The notes under the pieces were generated by a model. It made no database searches and had not been told where the DNA came from. It was given only the letters and a program-made list of their open reading frames with translations. From Cubamyces lactineus (Eukaryota; Basidiomycota; Agaricomycetes; Polyporales; Polyporaceae), in contig JACDTU010000025.1 in the NCBI GenBank assembly GCA_022376465.1, positions 248,001 through 312,000 on the forward strand: DNA of 64,000 nt. Reading direction: 5' to 3'. Of the stretch, positions 9,895 through 20,337 are shown piece after piece. Each line of letters starts with the position of its first letter. Position 1 is the first letter of the stretch. The translations under genes and the position numbers were made by a program.

Positions 9895-9901
9895 GGGGGA
9901 G
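9894..9901 (+). other. Polypurine tract (unit 2)
   Basis: AGGGGGAG immediately before the LTR start at 9902, overlapping the gag-pol stop codon. Confidence 0.85.
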
Positions 9902-10295
9902 TGTTGGAGTGAATGCGCACGCACGCGCGCAACGGACAAGCCGTGCGCGAGACCGTGGCGCTGTGGCGGAGGGCGCGTGGGCATCGAGGCCCATGCGCGA
10001 ACGGTTTGTTCTTCTTGTTTCGGTCTCGTACGTCCTTATTCGGTCCCCCTATACGTTCGCGGGGGTCCGTCCGGTATCATCCCTTTTGTTTACGATAAGT
10101 CTTGTCCCAGTACGTACTTATACGCGTCGAATCGCGTTCCGTCACCTCAGTCCTGCGAATAGCGACTGAGGTGAGCTTGAATACCTACTTACTTCGATTA
10201 CCTTGCTGACTAGTACCGTTAGATTATCGCTCTATAGGTGCTTAACATTTGTACTATATAGTCCTGCGAATAGCGACTGAGATTATCGCTCTATA
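9902..10295 (+). repeat. LTR shared by units 2 and 3
   Basis: Full 394-base LTR at +5021 from the previous one. No second LTR and no host DNA lies between the two internal regions, which excludes independent nested or neighbouring insertions. Confidence 0.92.
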
Positions 10296-10310
10296 GGTTA
10301 TGAGCCCTGC
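10296..10310 (+). other. Primer binding site (unit 3)
   Basis: Copy of the anticodon-arm type site at 254-268. Confidence 0.85.
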
Positions 10311-10364
10311 CTTCTAGGCGGATTCGAGAGCTGCAGAACAACAAGTTAGAACTTACCTCGCACG

Positions 10365-13300
10365 ATGTCGAACAACGTCAAGCTGGGAGATGACTCCGTA
10401 CGCGTCCCGAGGCTCGAGCTCAGTGGCGCGAACTGGGTCCTCTACAAGGACCGTTTGCTGTGGGCCGCCGATGCGAAGGGCTGCCGAGGTCACCTCGAGG
10501 GGACCGCGCAGGAACCGATCGCGCCGCAGGCTATAGCCGCACAACCTACCTCGGCTGCCGGGACGACTGCTCCAGGAGCGGCGGTCGGGTCCGCTACGGC
10601 CGGAGGGGCTGCTGGTGCTGCTGCCGGAGGGACCGGTGGTGGTACAGGGACAGCAGGCCCCGTTGGTGGTACTGTGGGTGCGGGAGGTGCATCAGTCGCT
10701 GCGGCGTCAGCGGCTGGAGTGACCCCCGACCTGGCGCAGGTTACCTATGAAGCTGCCCTCGCTGAGTGGCGAAAGCGCGAGGCGAACGTCAAGCAGCTCA
10801 TCGCGAGCACGATCCCGGACTCACTTTTCATGAAGATTCGCTCGCAGCCGACAGCGCGTGCGATCTGGGTTGCGCTCACGCAGGAGTTTGAGCGCAAGTC
10901 GCGCATGGTCTCGGTTGACCTTCGGCGTCGGCTCCAGGAGTTGAAGTACTCGGATCGTGATGACGTCCGAGTGCACTTCGCGAAGATGCGCACAATGCGC
11001 GAGGACCTGTCAGCAATGGGTCAGTCCCCCTCCGATGACGACTTCTACGCCATGGTCATGGGCTCTATGCCTATGTCCTACGACCCCTACCTTTCCGCTA
11101 TCTCGGCCACCTCCCGAGTCACAGGCACTGTCTTGAGCCCAGATGAGTTGATGGAAGCGCTCACGGATGAGTACGAGCGCCGTACGTTGCGGGCAAAGAG
11201 CGGTGGAAAGCGGACCGATGCGACCGATGTCGCGATGGCGGCCAGTGATCGGGCTGCTGGCGGGAAGGGCGGGAAGAAGTCCAAGAAGGACGTCGAGTGC
11301 TACAACTGCAAGAAGCGCGGGCACTACAAGTCTGAGTGCTGGGCGCCAGGGGGAGGGAAGGAAGGTCAAGGTCCCAAGGGCAGGGAGAAGCCCAAGGAGA
11401 CCGCCGCCGCTGCCACTGCAGAGAAGAAGGACGAGGCCTGGCTCGTATTCGCTCCACAGCTTTATTCTGATGACGACCTACCGGAGTTGCAGACTGTGCC
11501 AGACCCGGAGGAGTCCAGCAGTCCCGAGGATGACGCCTACTGGGTATTTTGCACGCAGGAGGACATCACCTATATCGACGATCAGTTCATTTCGACAGAC
11601 GCCCACGCGATGCTCGCTCGAGAGCTCCCTGCTACGGATGAGATCATTCTATTCGACTCCGGCGCAACACGCCACATGTCGTGCTACAAGGACCGATTCA
11701 TCAACTATGTCGAGATCCCACCCCGATCCATCCATGCCGCCGACAATCACACTTTCCGAGCCATTGGGAAAGGAGACATGTACGTCAACTTACCTGACGG
11801 CGCCGGCAGGACAACCCGAGTCCTTCTAAAGGACGTCCTTCACGCACCCTCTATGGGTGTTACCCTTGTCTCCATCGCGCGAGTTACCGCAGCGGGCGTT
11901 GCGGTCGTGTTCCAGAACAACGAGTGTTGCATCTCGCGTTCAGATGGAACCCGTATCGCAGTGGTCCCGCTCATGGACGGCCTGTATCGGCTGCGCATCC
12001 CGCGCGCGGATACGGCTGCAACAGCAGGAGAAGGGGAGGGCGAACCCGTTCGTGTTGTGACGCGCGCCGAACTTCATCGCGAGCTTGGGCATATCTCCCC
12101 CGAGACAGCGCGCGAGATGGTGGCGAAGGGACTTGTTGATGGACTAGTCCTGTCCGAGGCTGATGGTCCGGTCGAGGACTGTGAATCTTGCGCTGCGGGG
12201 AAGATGACGCGGAAGCCGATTGCAGCTGAGCGAGTCCGTCCCCGACCAAACGAAGTCGGAGGAGAAGTCCATGCCGACGTGTGGGGACCCGCGCCCGTGC
12301 AAACCCTTGGTGGACGTCGCTACTACGCGATGTTCACGGACGACTACTCCCGCTACTCCATTATCATCTTGATGCGTTCCAAGGATGAGACCCTGTCGGG
12401 TTTTCGTAAGGTCCGGAGCTTCTACCTGACCCAGAAGGGCGCGCGCATCAAGTGCTTGCACTCTGACCGGGGTGGCGAGTTCTTGAGTGCGGACTTCTCG
12501 AAGCTGCTGGACAAAGATGGAATGGTCAGGAAACTCACGGCGCATGACACGCCGGAGTACAATGGTGTCGCGGAACGAGGGAACCGCACCGTGATGGAGA
12601 AGGTCCGCGCGATGTTGCACGACGCAGACTTGCCGAGCGCGTTGTGGGGCGAAGCCGCGCTGCACGCTGTATACTTGAAGAACAGGACTCCGACTCGTAC
12701 CCTTGCAGGCAAGACACCCTTTGAGGTCTTCTGGGGGCGGAAGCCAAACCTAGCGCATCTGCATGTCTGGGGTTGTCGCGTGCGCATTCACGCACCGGGC
12801 GGCTCGAAGTTGTCTGGACGGGCGGAAGAGGGGAGATGGGTGGGTTTTGACGAAGAATCTGATGCGCACCGCATCTACTGGCCCAAACGTCGGGCAGTAA
12901 CGATCGAGCGCAGTGTTGCCTTCCCAGGTGCGAGTGCCGACGTCGAGGTGCCGCTCGAGGGGGAGAGAGAACCTGTACAGGAGGACATGAGTACTCACCT
13001 TGAATGCGAGCGCGCACCCTCTCCATCCCTCCCTTCTATCACCAAACCCGATTCCCCGCCGTCTACCCCACTCCCCGAGCCCACTGAACCCAAGCCGAAG
13101 AAGCCCAATGTTGAGGGGGAGTTGCGGAGGTCATCGCGTGTCCGAAAGGAGTCGGACTACGTGCGGCGCTTGCGAGCTGGCGAGGGGACCGTCTCTGGTC
13201 GCATCGGAGGGCCAGTGCTGCCAAGAGGTGTCCAAGAAAGCACAGCGAAGATTGAAGAAGTTCACGAGAGCGAGCAGGCGGAGATGGCAGCAGTAGCGCG

Positions 13301-14915
13301 AGCAGTGGAGGACGAGGTGGAACTGGCGATGGCGGCAGCGATGGGAGACGCCGAGTGCATCGAACCGACGTACGCGGAAGCGAAGAAGCGCCCAGATTGG
13401 CCAAAATGGGAAGAGGCAATCAAGGCTGAACTCGATTCTCTTGTCGCAAACAAGACCTGGCGCATTGTCCCTCGACCTGCTACTGGAAACGTCGTCGACT
13501 CGAAGTGGGTTCTCCGTGTCAAGAAGAACTCAGCTGGCGAAATTGACAAGTACAAGGCTCGACTTGTCGCTCGCGGTTTCACTCAGGTCTACGGAGTTGA
13601 CTACTATGATACTTTCGCTCCTGTGGCTAAGCTTTCGTCTATCCGTCTACTCTTGGCTATAGCGGCTCGGAACGGCTGGGCAGCAGAGTCTTTTGATTTC
13701 AACAGCGCCTACCTCAACTCGAAACTCGACGAAGACGTCTACCTCGAACAGCCGCCCGATCACGAGTTCGCAGATCGAAAAGCATTTGTTCTCAAACTCG
13801 AGAAGGCTCTCTACGGGTTGAAGCAGGGCGGGCGGAAATGGTACGAGACGCTATGCAAGGCTCTCGTGGAGTTAGGATTTGTGCGGGCGGAGGCAGACTG
13901 GGGAGTGTTCTACAAGCGCGAAGGTACGCACTTGGTTGTGCTCGCAGTGCACGTCGACGACTGCCTCATTACCGGGAGCTCGCGACGTCTCCTTGATGAG
14001 AGCAAGAGCAAGATTGGTGCGGTCTACAAGATGACTGACCTCGGACCGGTATCGTGGCTACTTGGCATCAAGGTCTCACACGATCTCGACACCGGTACTC
14101 TATCCCTTTCCCAACACGCCTACATCGACTCTCTCCTTACTCGTTTCAATTTCGTTGATCTGAAGCCGGCCTCAACACCGATGGACCCCCACCAACTTCT
14201 CTCAAAGACACAGTGCCCGGAGAGCCCAGCTGAAGTCGCGCGCATGCGGCGCGTGCCCTACCGTGAGGCTGTCGGCGCGCTCATGTATGCAGCACTCAGA
14301 ACGCGACCAGACATCGCGTTCGCGGTCTCGACACTCGCGCAGTTCGCGCAGAACCCAGGCCAACCCCATTGGGACGCTGTCAAACGTGTGTTCAGGTATC
14401 TACTGGGCACGCGCACGCTTTCCCTCGTCTACGGAGGACAGAAGCGCGAACTCGAAGGCTATGTCGACGCGGATGGCGCCACACAGGAGCACCGCCGCGC
14501 AATCACCGGATACATCTTTCTTGTCGACGGCGGTGCCGTCTCCTGGGCGTCGAAGAAGCAGGAAATTGTTATGCTCAGTACGGCCGAGTCCGAGTACATC
14601 GCGACAACGCACGCCGCAAAGGAGGCGGTCTGGCTCCGTCGCCTCATAGGCGAAGTTTTTGGCCCGATCTCTGACCCCACTACACTCTACAACGACAACC
14701 AGGCCGCGATTGCACTTACGAAGGACGGCTCGTACCACGCGCGTACGAAACACATTGACATTCGGTACCATTACATACGCTATTCTATCGACGCCGGCTC
14801 TATTCGACTACTCTACTGCCCTACGAACGACATGACGGCCGACATCCTCACCAAGGCCCTTCCGAGTGTCAAGGTCAAGCATTTTGCAGCTGCGCTCGGA
14901 CTCGCGCAGGCTTGA
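10365..14915 (+). CDS. Gag-Pol polyprotein, Ty1/copia type (unit 3)
   Basis: Intact 1516-codon ORF with the same product as units 1 and 2. If the array is real, this unit can be transcribed from its own LTR at 9902-10295, and read-through could give multimeric RNAs. Confidence 0.96.
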   Translation: MSNNVKLGDDSVRVPRLELSGANWVLYKDRLLWAADAKGCRGHLEGTAQEPIAPQAIAAQPTSAAGTTAPGAAVGSATAGGAAGAAAGGTGGGTGTAGPVGGTVGAGGASVAAASAAGVTPDLAQVTYEAALAEWRKREANVKQLIASTIPDSLFMKIRSQPTARAIWVALTQEFERKSRMVSVDLRRRLQELKYSDRDDVRVHFAKMRTMREDLSAMGQSPSDDDFYAMVMGSMPMSYDPYLSAISATSRVTGTVLSPDELMEALTDEYERRTLRAKSGGKRTDATDVAMAASDRAAGGKGGKKSKKDVECYNCKKRGHYKSECWAPGGGKEGQGPKGREKPKETAAAATAEKKDEAWLVFAPQLYSDDDLPELQTVPDPEESSSPEDDAYWVFCTQEDITYIDDQFISTDAHAMLARELPATDEIILFDSGATRHMSCYKDRFINYVEIPPRSIHAADNHTFRAIGKGDMYVNLPDGAGRTTRVLLKDVLHAPSMGVTLVSIARVTAAGVAVVFQNNECCISRSDGTRIAVVPLMDGLYRLRIPRADTAATAGEGEGEPVRVVTRAELHRELGHISPETAREMVAKGLVDGLVLSEADGPVEDCESCAAGKMTRKPIAAERVRPRPNEVGGEVHADVWGPAPVQTLGGRRYYAMFTDDYSRYSIIILMRSKDETLSGFRKVRSFYLTQKGARIKCLHSDRGGEFLSADFSKLLDKDGMVRKLTAHDTPEYNGVAERGNRTVMEKVRAMLHDADLPSALWGEAALHAVYLKNRTPTRTLAGKTPFEVFWGRKPNLAHLHVWGCRVRIHAPGGSKLSGRAEEGRWVGFDEESDAHRIYWPKRRAVTIERSVAFPGASADVEVPLEGEREPVQEDMSTHLECERAPSPSLPSITKPDSPPSTPLPEPTEPKPKKPNVEGELRRSSRVRKESDYVRRLRAGEGTVSGRIGGPVLPRGVQESTAKIEEVHESEQAEMAAVARAVEDEVELAMAAAMGDAECIEPTYAEAKKRPDWPKWEEAIKAELDSLVANKTWRIVPRPATGNVVDSKWVLRVKKNSAGEIDKYKARLVARGFTQVYGVDYYDTFAPVAKLSSIRLLLAIAARNGWAAESFDFNSAYLNSKLDEDVYLEQPPDHEFADRKAFVLKLEKALYGLKQGGRKWYETLCKALVELGFVRAEADWGVFYKREGTHLVVLAVHVDDCLITGSSRRLLDESKSKIGAVYKMTDLGPVSWLLGIKVSHDLDTGTLSLSQHAYIDSLLTRFNFVDLKPASTPMDPHQLLSKTQCPESPAEVARMRRVPYREAVGALMYAALRTRPDIAFAVSTLAQFAQNPGQPHWDAVKRVFRYLLGTRTLSLVYGGQKRELEGYVDADGATQEHRRAITGYIFLVDGGAVSWASKKQEIVMLSTAESEYIATTHAAKEAVWLRRLIGEVFGPISDPTTLYNDNQAAIALTKDGSYHARTKHIDIRYHYIRYSIDAGSIRLLYCPTNDMTADILTKALPSVKVKHFAAALGLAQA

Positions 14916-14922
14916 GGGGGAG
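14915..14922 (+). other. Polypurine tract (unit 3)
   Basis: AGGGGGAG immediately before the LTR start at 14923. Confidence 0.85.
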
Positions 14923-15316
14923 TGTTGGAGTGAATGCGCACGCACGCGCGCAACGGACAAGCCGTGCGCGAGACCGTGGCGCTGTGGCGGAGGGCGCGTG
15001 GGCATCGAGGCCCATGCGCGAACGGTTTGTTCTTCTTGTTTCGGTCTCGTACGTCCTTATTCGGTCCCCCTATACGTTCGCGGGGGTCCGTCCGGTATCA
15101 TCCCTTTTGTTTACGATAAGTCTTGTCCCAGTACGTACTTATACGCGTCGAATCGCGTTCCGTCACCTCAGTCCTGCGAATAGCGACTGAGGTGAGCTTG
15201 AATACCTACTTACTTCGATTACCTTGCTGACTAGTACCGTTAGATTATCGCTCTATAGGTGCTTAACATTTGTACTATATAGTCCTGCGAATAGCGACTG
15301 AGATTATCGCTCTATA
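14923..15316 (+). repeat. LTR shared by units 3 and 4
   Basis: Full 394-base LTR, same ends and internal hairpin as the other copies. Confidence 0.92.
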
Positions 15317-15331
15317 GGTTATGAGCCCTGC
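15317..15331 (+). other. Primer binding site (unit 4)
   Basis: Copy of the anticodon-arm type site at 254-268. Confidence 0.85.
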
Positions 15332-15385
15332 CTTCTAGGCGGATTCGAGAGCTGCAGAACAACAAGTTAGAACTTACCTCGCACG

Positions 15386-18300
15386 ATGTCGAACAACGTC
15401 AAGCTGGGAGATGACTCCGTACGCGTCCCGAGGCTCGAGCTCAGTGGCGCGAACTGGGTCCTCTACAAGGACCGTTTGCTGTGGGCCGCCGATGCGAAGG
15501 GCTGCCGAGGTCACCTCGAGGGGACCGCGCAGGAACCGATCGCGCCGCAGGCTATAGCCGCACAACCTACCTCGGCTGCCGGGACGACTGCTCCAGGAGC
15601 GGCGGTCGGGTCCGCTACGGCCGGAGGGGCTGCTGGTGCTGCTGCCGGAGGGACCGGTGGTGGTACAGGGACAGCAGGCCCCGTTGGTGGTACTGTGGGT
15701 GCGGGAGGTGCATCAGTCGCTGCGGCGTCAGCGGCTGGAGTGACCCCCGACCTGGCGCAGGTTACCTATGAAGCTGCCCTCGCTGAGTGGCGAAAGCGCG
15801 AGGCGAACGTCAAGCAGCTCATCGCGAGCACGATCCCGGACTCACTTTTCATGAAGATTCGCTCGCAGCCGACAGCGCGTGCGATCTGGGTTGCGCTCAC
15901 GCAGGAGTTTGAGCGCAAGTCGCGCATGGTCTCGGTTGACCTTCGGCGTCGGCTCCAGGAGTTGAAGTACTCGGATCGTGATGACGTCCGAGTGCACTTC
16001 GCGAAGATGCGCACAATGCGCGAGGACCTGTCAGCAATGGGTCAGTCCCCCTCCGATGACGACTTCTACGCCATGGTCATGGGCTCTATGCCTATGTCCT
16101 ACGACCCCTACCTTTCCGCTATCTCGGCCACCTCCCGAGTCACAGGCACTGTCTTGAGCCCAGATGAGTTGATGGAAGCGCTCACGGATGAGTACGAGCG
16201 CCGTACGTTGCGGGCAAAGAGCGGTGGAAAGCGGACCGATGCGACCGATGTCGCGATGGCGGCCAGTGATCGGGCTGCTGGCGGGAAGGGCGGGAAGAAG
16301 TCCAAGAAGGACGTCGAGTGCTACAACTGCAAGAAGCGCGGGCACTACAAGTCTGAGTGCTGGGCGCCAGGGGGAGGGAAGGAAGGTCAAGGTCCCAAGG
16401 GCAGGGAGAAGCCCAAGGAGACCGCCGCCGCTGCCACTGCAGAGAAGAAGGACGAGGCCTGGCTCGTATTCGCTCCACAGCTTTATTCTGATGACGACCT
16501 ACCGGAGTTGCAGACTGTGCCAGACCCGGAGGAGTCCAGCAGTCCCGAGGATGACGCCTACTGGGTATTTTGCACGCAGGAGGACATCACCTATATCGAC
16601 GATCAGTTCATTTCGACAGACGCCCACGCGATGCTCGCTCGAGAGCTCCCTGCTACGGATGAGATCATTCTATTCGACTCCGGCGCAACACGCCACATGT
16701 CGTGCTACAAGGACCGATTCATCAACTATGTCGAGATCCCACCCCGATCCATCCATGCCGCCGACAATCACACTTTCCGAGCCATTGGGAAAGGAGACAT
16801 GTACGTCAACTTACCTGACGGCGCCGGCAGGACAACCCGAGTCCTTCTAAAGGACGTCCTTCACGCACCCTCTATGGGTGTTACCCTTGTCTCCATCGCG
16901 CGAGTTACCGCAGCGGGCGTTGCGGTCGTGTTCCAGAACAACGAGTGTTGCATCTCGCGTTCAGATGGAACCCGTATCGCAGTGGTCCCGCTCATGGACG
17001 GCCTGTATCGGCTGCGCATCCCGCGCGCGGATACGGCTGCAACAGCAGGAGAAGGGGAGGGCGAACCCGTTCGTGTTGTGACGCGCGCCGAACTTCATCG
17101 CGAGCTTGGGCATATCTCCCCCGAGACAGCGCGCGAGATGGTGGCGAAGGGACTTGTTGATGGACTAGTCCTGTCCGAGGCTGATGGTCCGGTCGAGGAC
17201 TGTGAATCTTGCGCTGCGGGGAAGATGACGCGGAAGCCGATTGCAGCTGAGCGAGTCCGTCCCCGACCAAACGAAGTCGGAGGAGAAGTCCATGCCGACG
17301 TGTGGGGACCCGCGCCCGTGCAAACCCTTGGTGGACGTCGCTACTACGCGATGTTCACGGACGACTACTCCCGCTACTCCATTATCATCTTGATGCGTTC
17401 CAAGGATGAGACCCTGTCGGGTTTTCGTAAGGTCCGGAGCTTCTACCTGACCCAGAAGGGCGCGCGCATCAAGTGCTTGCACTCTGACCGGGGTGGCGAG
17501 TTCTTGAGTGCGGACTTCTCGAAGCTGCTGGACAAAGATGGAATGGTCAGGAAACTCACGGCGCATGACACGCCGGAGTACAATGGTGTCGCGGAACGAG
17601 GGAACCGCACCGTGATGGAGAAGGTCCGCGCGATGTTGCACGACGCAGACTTGCCGAGCGCGTTGTGGGGCGAAGCCGCGCTGCACGCTGTATACTTGAA
17701 GAACAGGACTCCGACTCGTACCCTTGCAGGCAAGACACCCTTTGAGGTCTTCTGGGGGCGGAAGCCAAACCTAGCGCATCTGCATGTCTGGGGTTGTCGC
17801 GTGCGCATTCACGCACCGGGCGGCTCGAAGTTGTCTGGACGGGCGGAAGAGGGGAGATGGGTGGGTTTTGACGAAGAATCTGATGCGCACCGCATCTACT
17901 GGCCCAAACGTCGGGCAGTAACGATCGAGCGCAGTGTTGCCTTCCCAGGTGCGAGTGCCGACGTCGAGGTGCCGCTCGAGGGGGAGAGAGAACCTGTACA
18001 GGAGGACATGAGTACTCACCTTGAATGCGAGCGCGCACCCTCTCCATCCCTCCCTTCTATCACCAAACCCGATTCCCCGCCGTCTACCCCACTCCCCGAG
18101 CCCACTGAACCCAAGCCGAAGAAGCCCAATGTTGAGGGGGAGTTGCGGAGGTCATCGCGTGTCCGAAAGGAGTCGGACTACGTGCGGCGCTTGCGAGCTG
18201 GCGAGGGGACCGTCTCTGGTCGCATCGGAGGGCCAGTGCTGCCAAGAGGTGTCCAAGAAAGCACAGCGAAGATTGAAGAAGTTCACGAGAGCGAGCAGGC

Positions 18301-19936
18301 GGAGATGGCAGCAGTAGCGCGAGCAGTGGAGGACGAGGTGGAACTGGCGATGGCGGCAGCGATGGGAGACGCCGAGTGCATCGAACCGACGTACGCGGAA
18401 GCGAAGAAGCGCCCAGATTGGCCAAAATGGGAAGAGGCAATCAAGGCTGAACTCGATTCTCTTGTCGCAAACAAGACCTGGCGCATTGTCCCTCGACCTG
18501 CTACTGGAAACGTCGTCGACTCGAAGTGGGTTCTCCGTGTCAAGAAGAACTCAGCTGGCGAAATTGACAAGTACAAGGCTCGACTTGTCGCTCGCGGTTT
18601 CACTCAGGTCTACGGAGTTGACTACTATGATACTTTCGCTCCTGTGGCTAAGCTTTCGTCTATCCGTCTACTCTTGGCTATAGCGGCTCGGAACGGCTGG
18701 GCAGCAGAGTCTTTTGATTTCAACAGCGCCTACCTCAACTCGAAACTCGACGAAGACGTCTACCTCGAACAGCCGCCCGATCACGAGTTCGCAGATCGAA
18801 AAGCATTTGTTCTCAAACTCGAGAAGGCTCTCTACGGGTTGAAGCAGGGCGGGCGGAAATGGTACGAGACGCTATGCAAGGCTCTCGTGGAGTTAGGATT
18901 TGTGCGGGCGGAGGCAGACTGGGGAGTGTTCTACAAGCGCGAAGGTACGCACTTGGTTGTGCTCGCAGTGCACGTCGACGACTGCCTCATTACCGGGAGC
19001 TCGCGACGTCTCCTTGATGAGAGCAAGAGCAAGATTGGTGCGGTCTACAAGATGACTGACCTCGGACCGGTATCGTGGCTACTTGGCATCAAGGTCTCAC
19101 ACGATCTCGACACCGGTACTCTATCCCTTTCCCAACACGCCTACATCGACTCTCTCCTTACTCGTTTCAATTTCGTTGATCTGAAGCCGGCCTCAACACC
19201 GATGGACCCCCACCAACTTCTCTCAAAGACACAGTGCCCGGAGAGCCCAGCTGAAGTCGCGCGCATGCGGCGCGTGCCCTACCGTGAGGCTGTCGGCGCG
19301 CTCATGTATGCAGCACTCAGAACGCGACCAGACATCGCGTTCGCGGTCTCGACACTCGCGCAGTTCGCGCAGAACCCAGGCCAACCCCATTGGGACGCTG
19401 TCAAACGTGTGTTCAGGTATCTACTGGGCACGCGCACGCTTTCCCTCGTCTACGGAGGACAGAAGCGCGAACTCGAAGGCTATGTCGACGCGGATGGCGC
19501 CACACAGGAGCACCGCCGCGCAATCACCGGATACATCTTTCTTGTCGACGGCGGTGCCGTCTCCTGGGCGTCGAAGAAGCAGGAAATTGTTATGCTCAGT
19601 ACGGCCGAGTCCGAGTACATCGCGACAACGCACGCCGCAAAGGAGGCGGTCTGGCTCCGTCGCCTCATAGGCGAAGTTTTTGGCCCGATCTCTGACCCCA
19701 CTACACTCTACAACGACAACCAGGCCGCGATTGCACTTACGAAGGACGGCTCGTACCACGCGCGTACGAAACACATTGACATTCGGTACCATTACATACG
19801 CTATTCTATCGACGCCGGCTCTATTCGACTACTCTACTGCCCTACGAACGACATGACGGCCGACATCCTCACCAAGGCCCTTCCGAGTGTCAAGGTCAAG
19901 CATTTTGCAGCTGCGCTCGGACTCGCGCAGGCTTGA
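15386..19936 (+). CDS. Gag-Pol polyprotein, Ty1/copia type (unit 4, last of the array)
   Basis: Intact 1516-codon ORF, same product as the other three. This is the rightmost unit; its 3' LTR borders host DNA. Confidence 0.96.
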   Translation: MSNNVKLGDDSVRVPRLELSGANWVLYKDRLLWAADAKGCRGHLEGTAQEPIAPQAIAAQPTSAAGTTAPGAAVGSATAGGAAGAAAGGTGGGTGTAGPVGGTVGAGGASVAAASAAGVTPDLAQVTYEAALAEWRKREANVKQLIASTIPDSLFMKIRSQPTARAIWVALTQEFERKSRMVSVDLRRRLQELKYSDRDDVRVHFAKMRTMREDLSAMGQSPSDDDFYAMVMGSMPMSYDPYLSAISATSRVTGTVLSPDELMEALTDEYERRTLRAKSGGKRTDATDVAMAASDRAAGGKGGKKSKKDVECYNCKKRGHYKSECWAPGGGKEGQGPKGREKPKETAAAATAEKKDEAWLVFAPQLYSDDDLPELQTVPDPEESSSPEDDAYWVFCTQEDITYIDDQFISTDAHAMLARELPATDEIILFDSGATRHMSCYKDRFINYVEIPPRSIHAADNHTFRAIGKGDMYVNLPDGAGRTTRVLLKDVLHAPSMGVTLVSIARVTAAGVAVVFQNNECCISRSDGTRIAVVPLMDGLYRLRIPRADTAATAGEGEGEPVRVVTRAELHRELGHISPETAREMVAKGLVDGLVLSEADGPVEDCESCAAGKMTRKPIAAERVRPRPNEVGGEVHADVWGPAPVQTLGGRRYYAMFTDDYSRYSIIILMRSKDETLSGFRKVRSFYLTQKGARIKCLHSDRGGEFLSADFSKLLDKDGMVRKLTAHDTPEYNGVAERGNRTVMEKVRAMLHDADLPSALWGEAALHAVYLKNRTPTRTLAGKTPFEVFWGRKPNLAHLHVWGCRVRIHAPGGSKLSGRAEEGRWVGFDEESDAHRIYWPKRRAVTIERSVAFPGASADVEVPLEGEREPVQEDMSTHLECERAPSPSLPSITKPDSPPSTPLPEPTEPKPKKPNVEGELRRSSRVRKESDYVRRLRAGEGTVSGRIGGPVLPRGVQESTAKIEEVHESEQAEMAAVARAVEDEVELAMAAAMGDAECIEPTYAEAKKRPDWPKWEEAIKAELDSLVANKTWRIVPRPATGNVVDSKWVLRVKKNSAGEIDKYKARLVARGFTQVYGVDYYDTFAPVAKLSSIRLLLAIAARNGWAAESFDFNSAYLNSKLDEDVYLEQPPDHEFADRKAFVLKLEKALYGLKQGGRKWYETLCKALVELGFVRAEADWGVFYKREGTHLVVLAVHVDDCLITGSSRRLLDESKSKIGAVYKMTDLGPVSWLLGIKVSHDLDTGTLSLSQHAYIDSLLTRFNFVDLKPASTPMDPHQLLSKTQCPESPAEVARMRRVPYREAVGALMYAALRTRPDIAFAVSTLAQFAQNPGQPHWDAVKRVFRYLLGTRTLSLVYGGQKRELEGYVDADGATQEHRRAITGYIFLVDGGAVSWASKKQEIVMLSTAESEYIATTHAAKEAVWLRRLIGEVFGPISDPTTLYNDNQAAIALTKDGSYHARTKHIDIRYHYIRYSIDAGSIRLLYCPTNDMTADILTKALPSVKVKHFAAALGLAQA

Positions 19937-19943
19937 GGGGGAG
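19936..19943 (+). other. Polypurine tract (unit 4)
   Basis: AGGGGGAG immediately before the terminal LTR at 19944. Confidence 0.85.
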
Positions 19944-20337
19944 TGTTGGAGTGAATGCGCACGCACGCGCGCAACGGACAAGCCGTGCGCGAGACCGTGG
20001 CGCTGTGGCGGAGGGCGCGTGGGCATCGAGGCCCATGCGCGAACGGTTTGTTCTTCTTGTTTCGGTCTCGTACGTCCTTATTCGGTCCCCCTATACGTTC
20101 GCGGGGGTCCGTCCGGTATCATCCCTTTTGTTTACGATAAGTCTTGTCCCAGTACGTACTTATACGCGTCGAATCGCGTTCCGTCACCTCAGTCCTGCGA
20201 ATAGCGACTGAGGTGAGCTTGAATACCTACTTACTTCGATTACCTTGCTGACTAGTACCGTTAGATTATCGCTCTATAGGTGCTTAACATTTGTACTATA
20301 TAGTCCTGCGAATAGCGACTGAGATTATCGCTCTATA
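19944..20337 (+). repeat. Terminal 3' LTR of the array
   Basis: Full LTR ending GCTCTATA at 20337. The next bases, GAGGTTAATT, differ from the GGTTATGAGC that follows the internal LTRs, which fixes the element boundary to within one base. GAGGT (20338-20342) is the candidate right-hand target-site copy. Confidence 0.9.

Larger units (their letters stand above)
1..20337 (+). mobile_element. Tandem array of a Ty1/copia LTR retrotransposon, four full units sharing LTRs
   Basis: Four internal regions alternate with single LTRs at an exact 5021-base period: gag-pol starts lie at 323, 5344, 10365 and 15386. There is one LTR, not two, between neighbours, so the order is LTR-int-LTR-int-LTR-int-LTR-int-LTR. 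The translated products are the same in all four units, and the accidental ORFs in all six frames recur at the same offsets, so the copies are identical as far as I can see by eye. The window starts 142 bases into an LTR, so the array may go on to the left. The right junction is 20337/20338, where LTR sequence gives way to unrelated DNA beginning GAGGT. The left flank is not visible, so a target-site duplication cannot be tested. Such arrays can form by recombination between cDNA and a resident copy, by unequal LTR exchange, by multimeric insertion, or by an assembly error. Confidence 0.95.

Noticed and set aside
1..20337. CRISPR-like or satellite interpretation of the regular repeats
   Set aside because: The 5-kb period, LTRs, primer site, polypurine tract and gag-pol frame identify a retrotransposon. 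No short spaced repeats are present.
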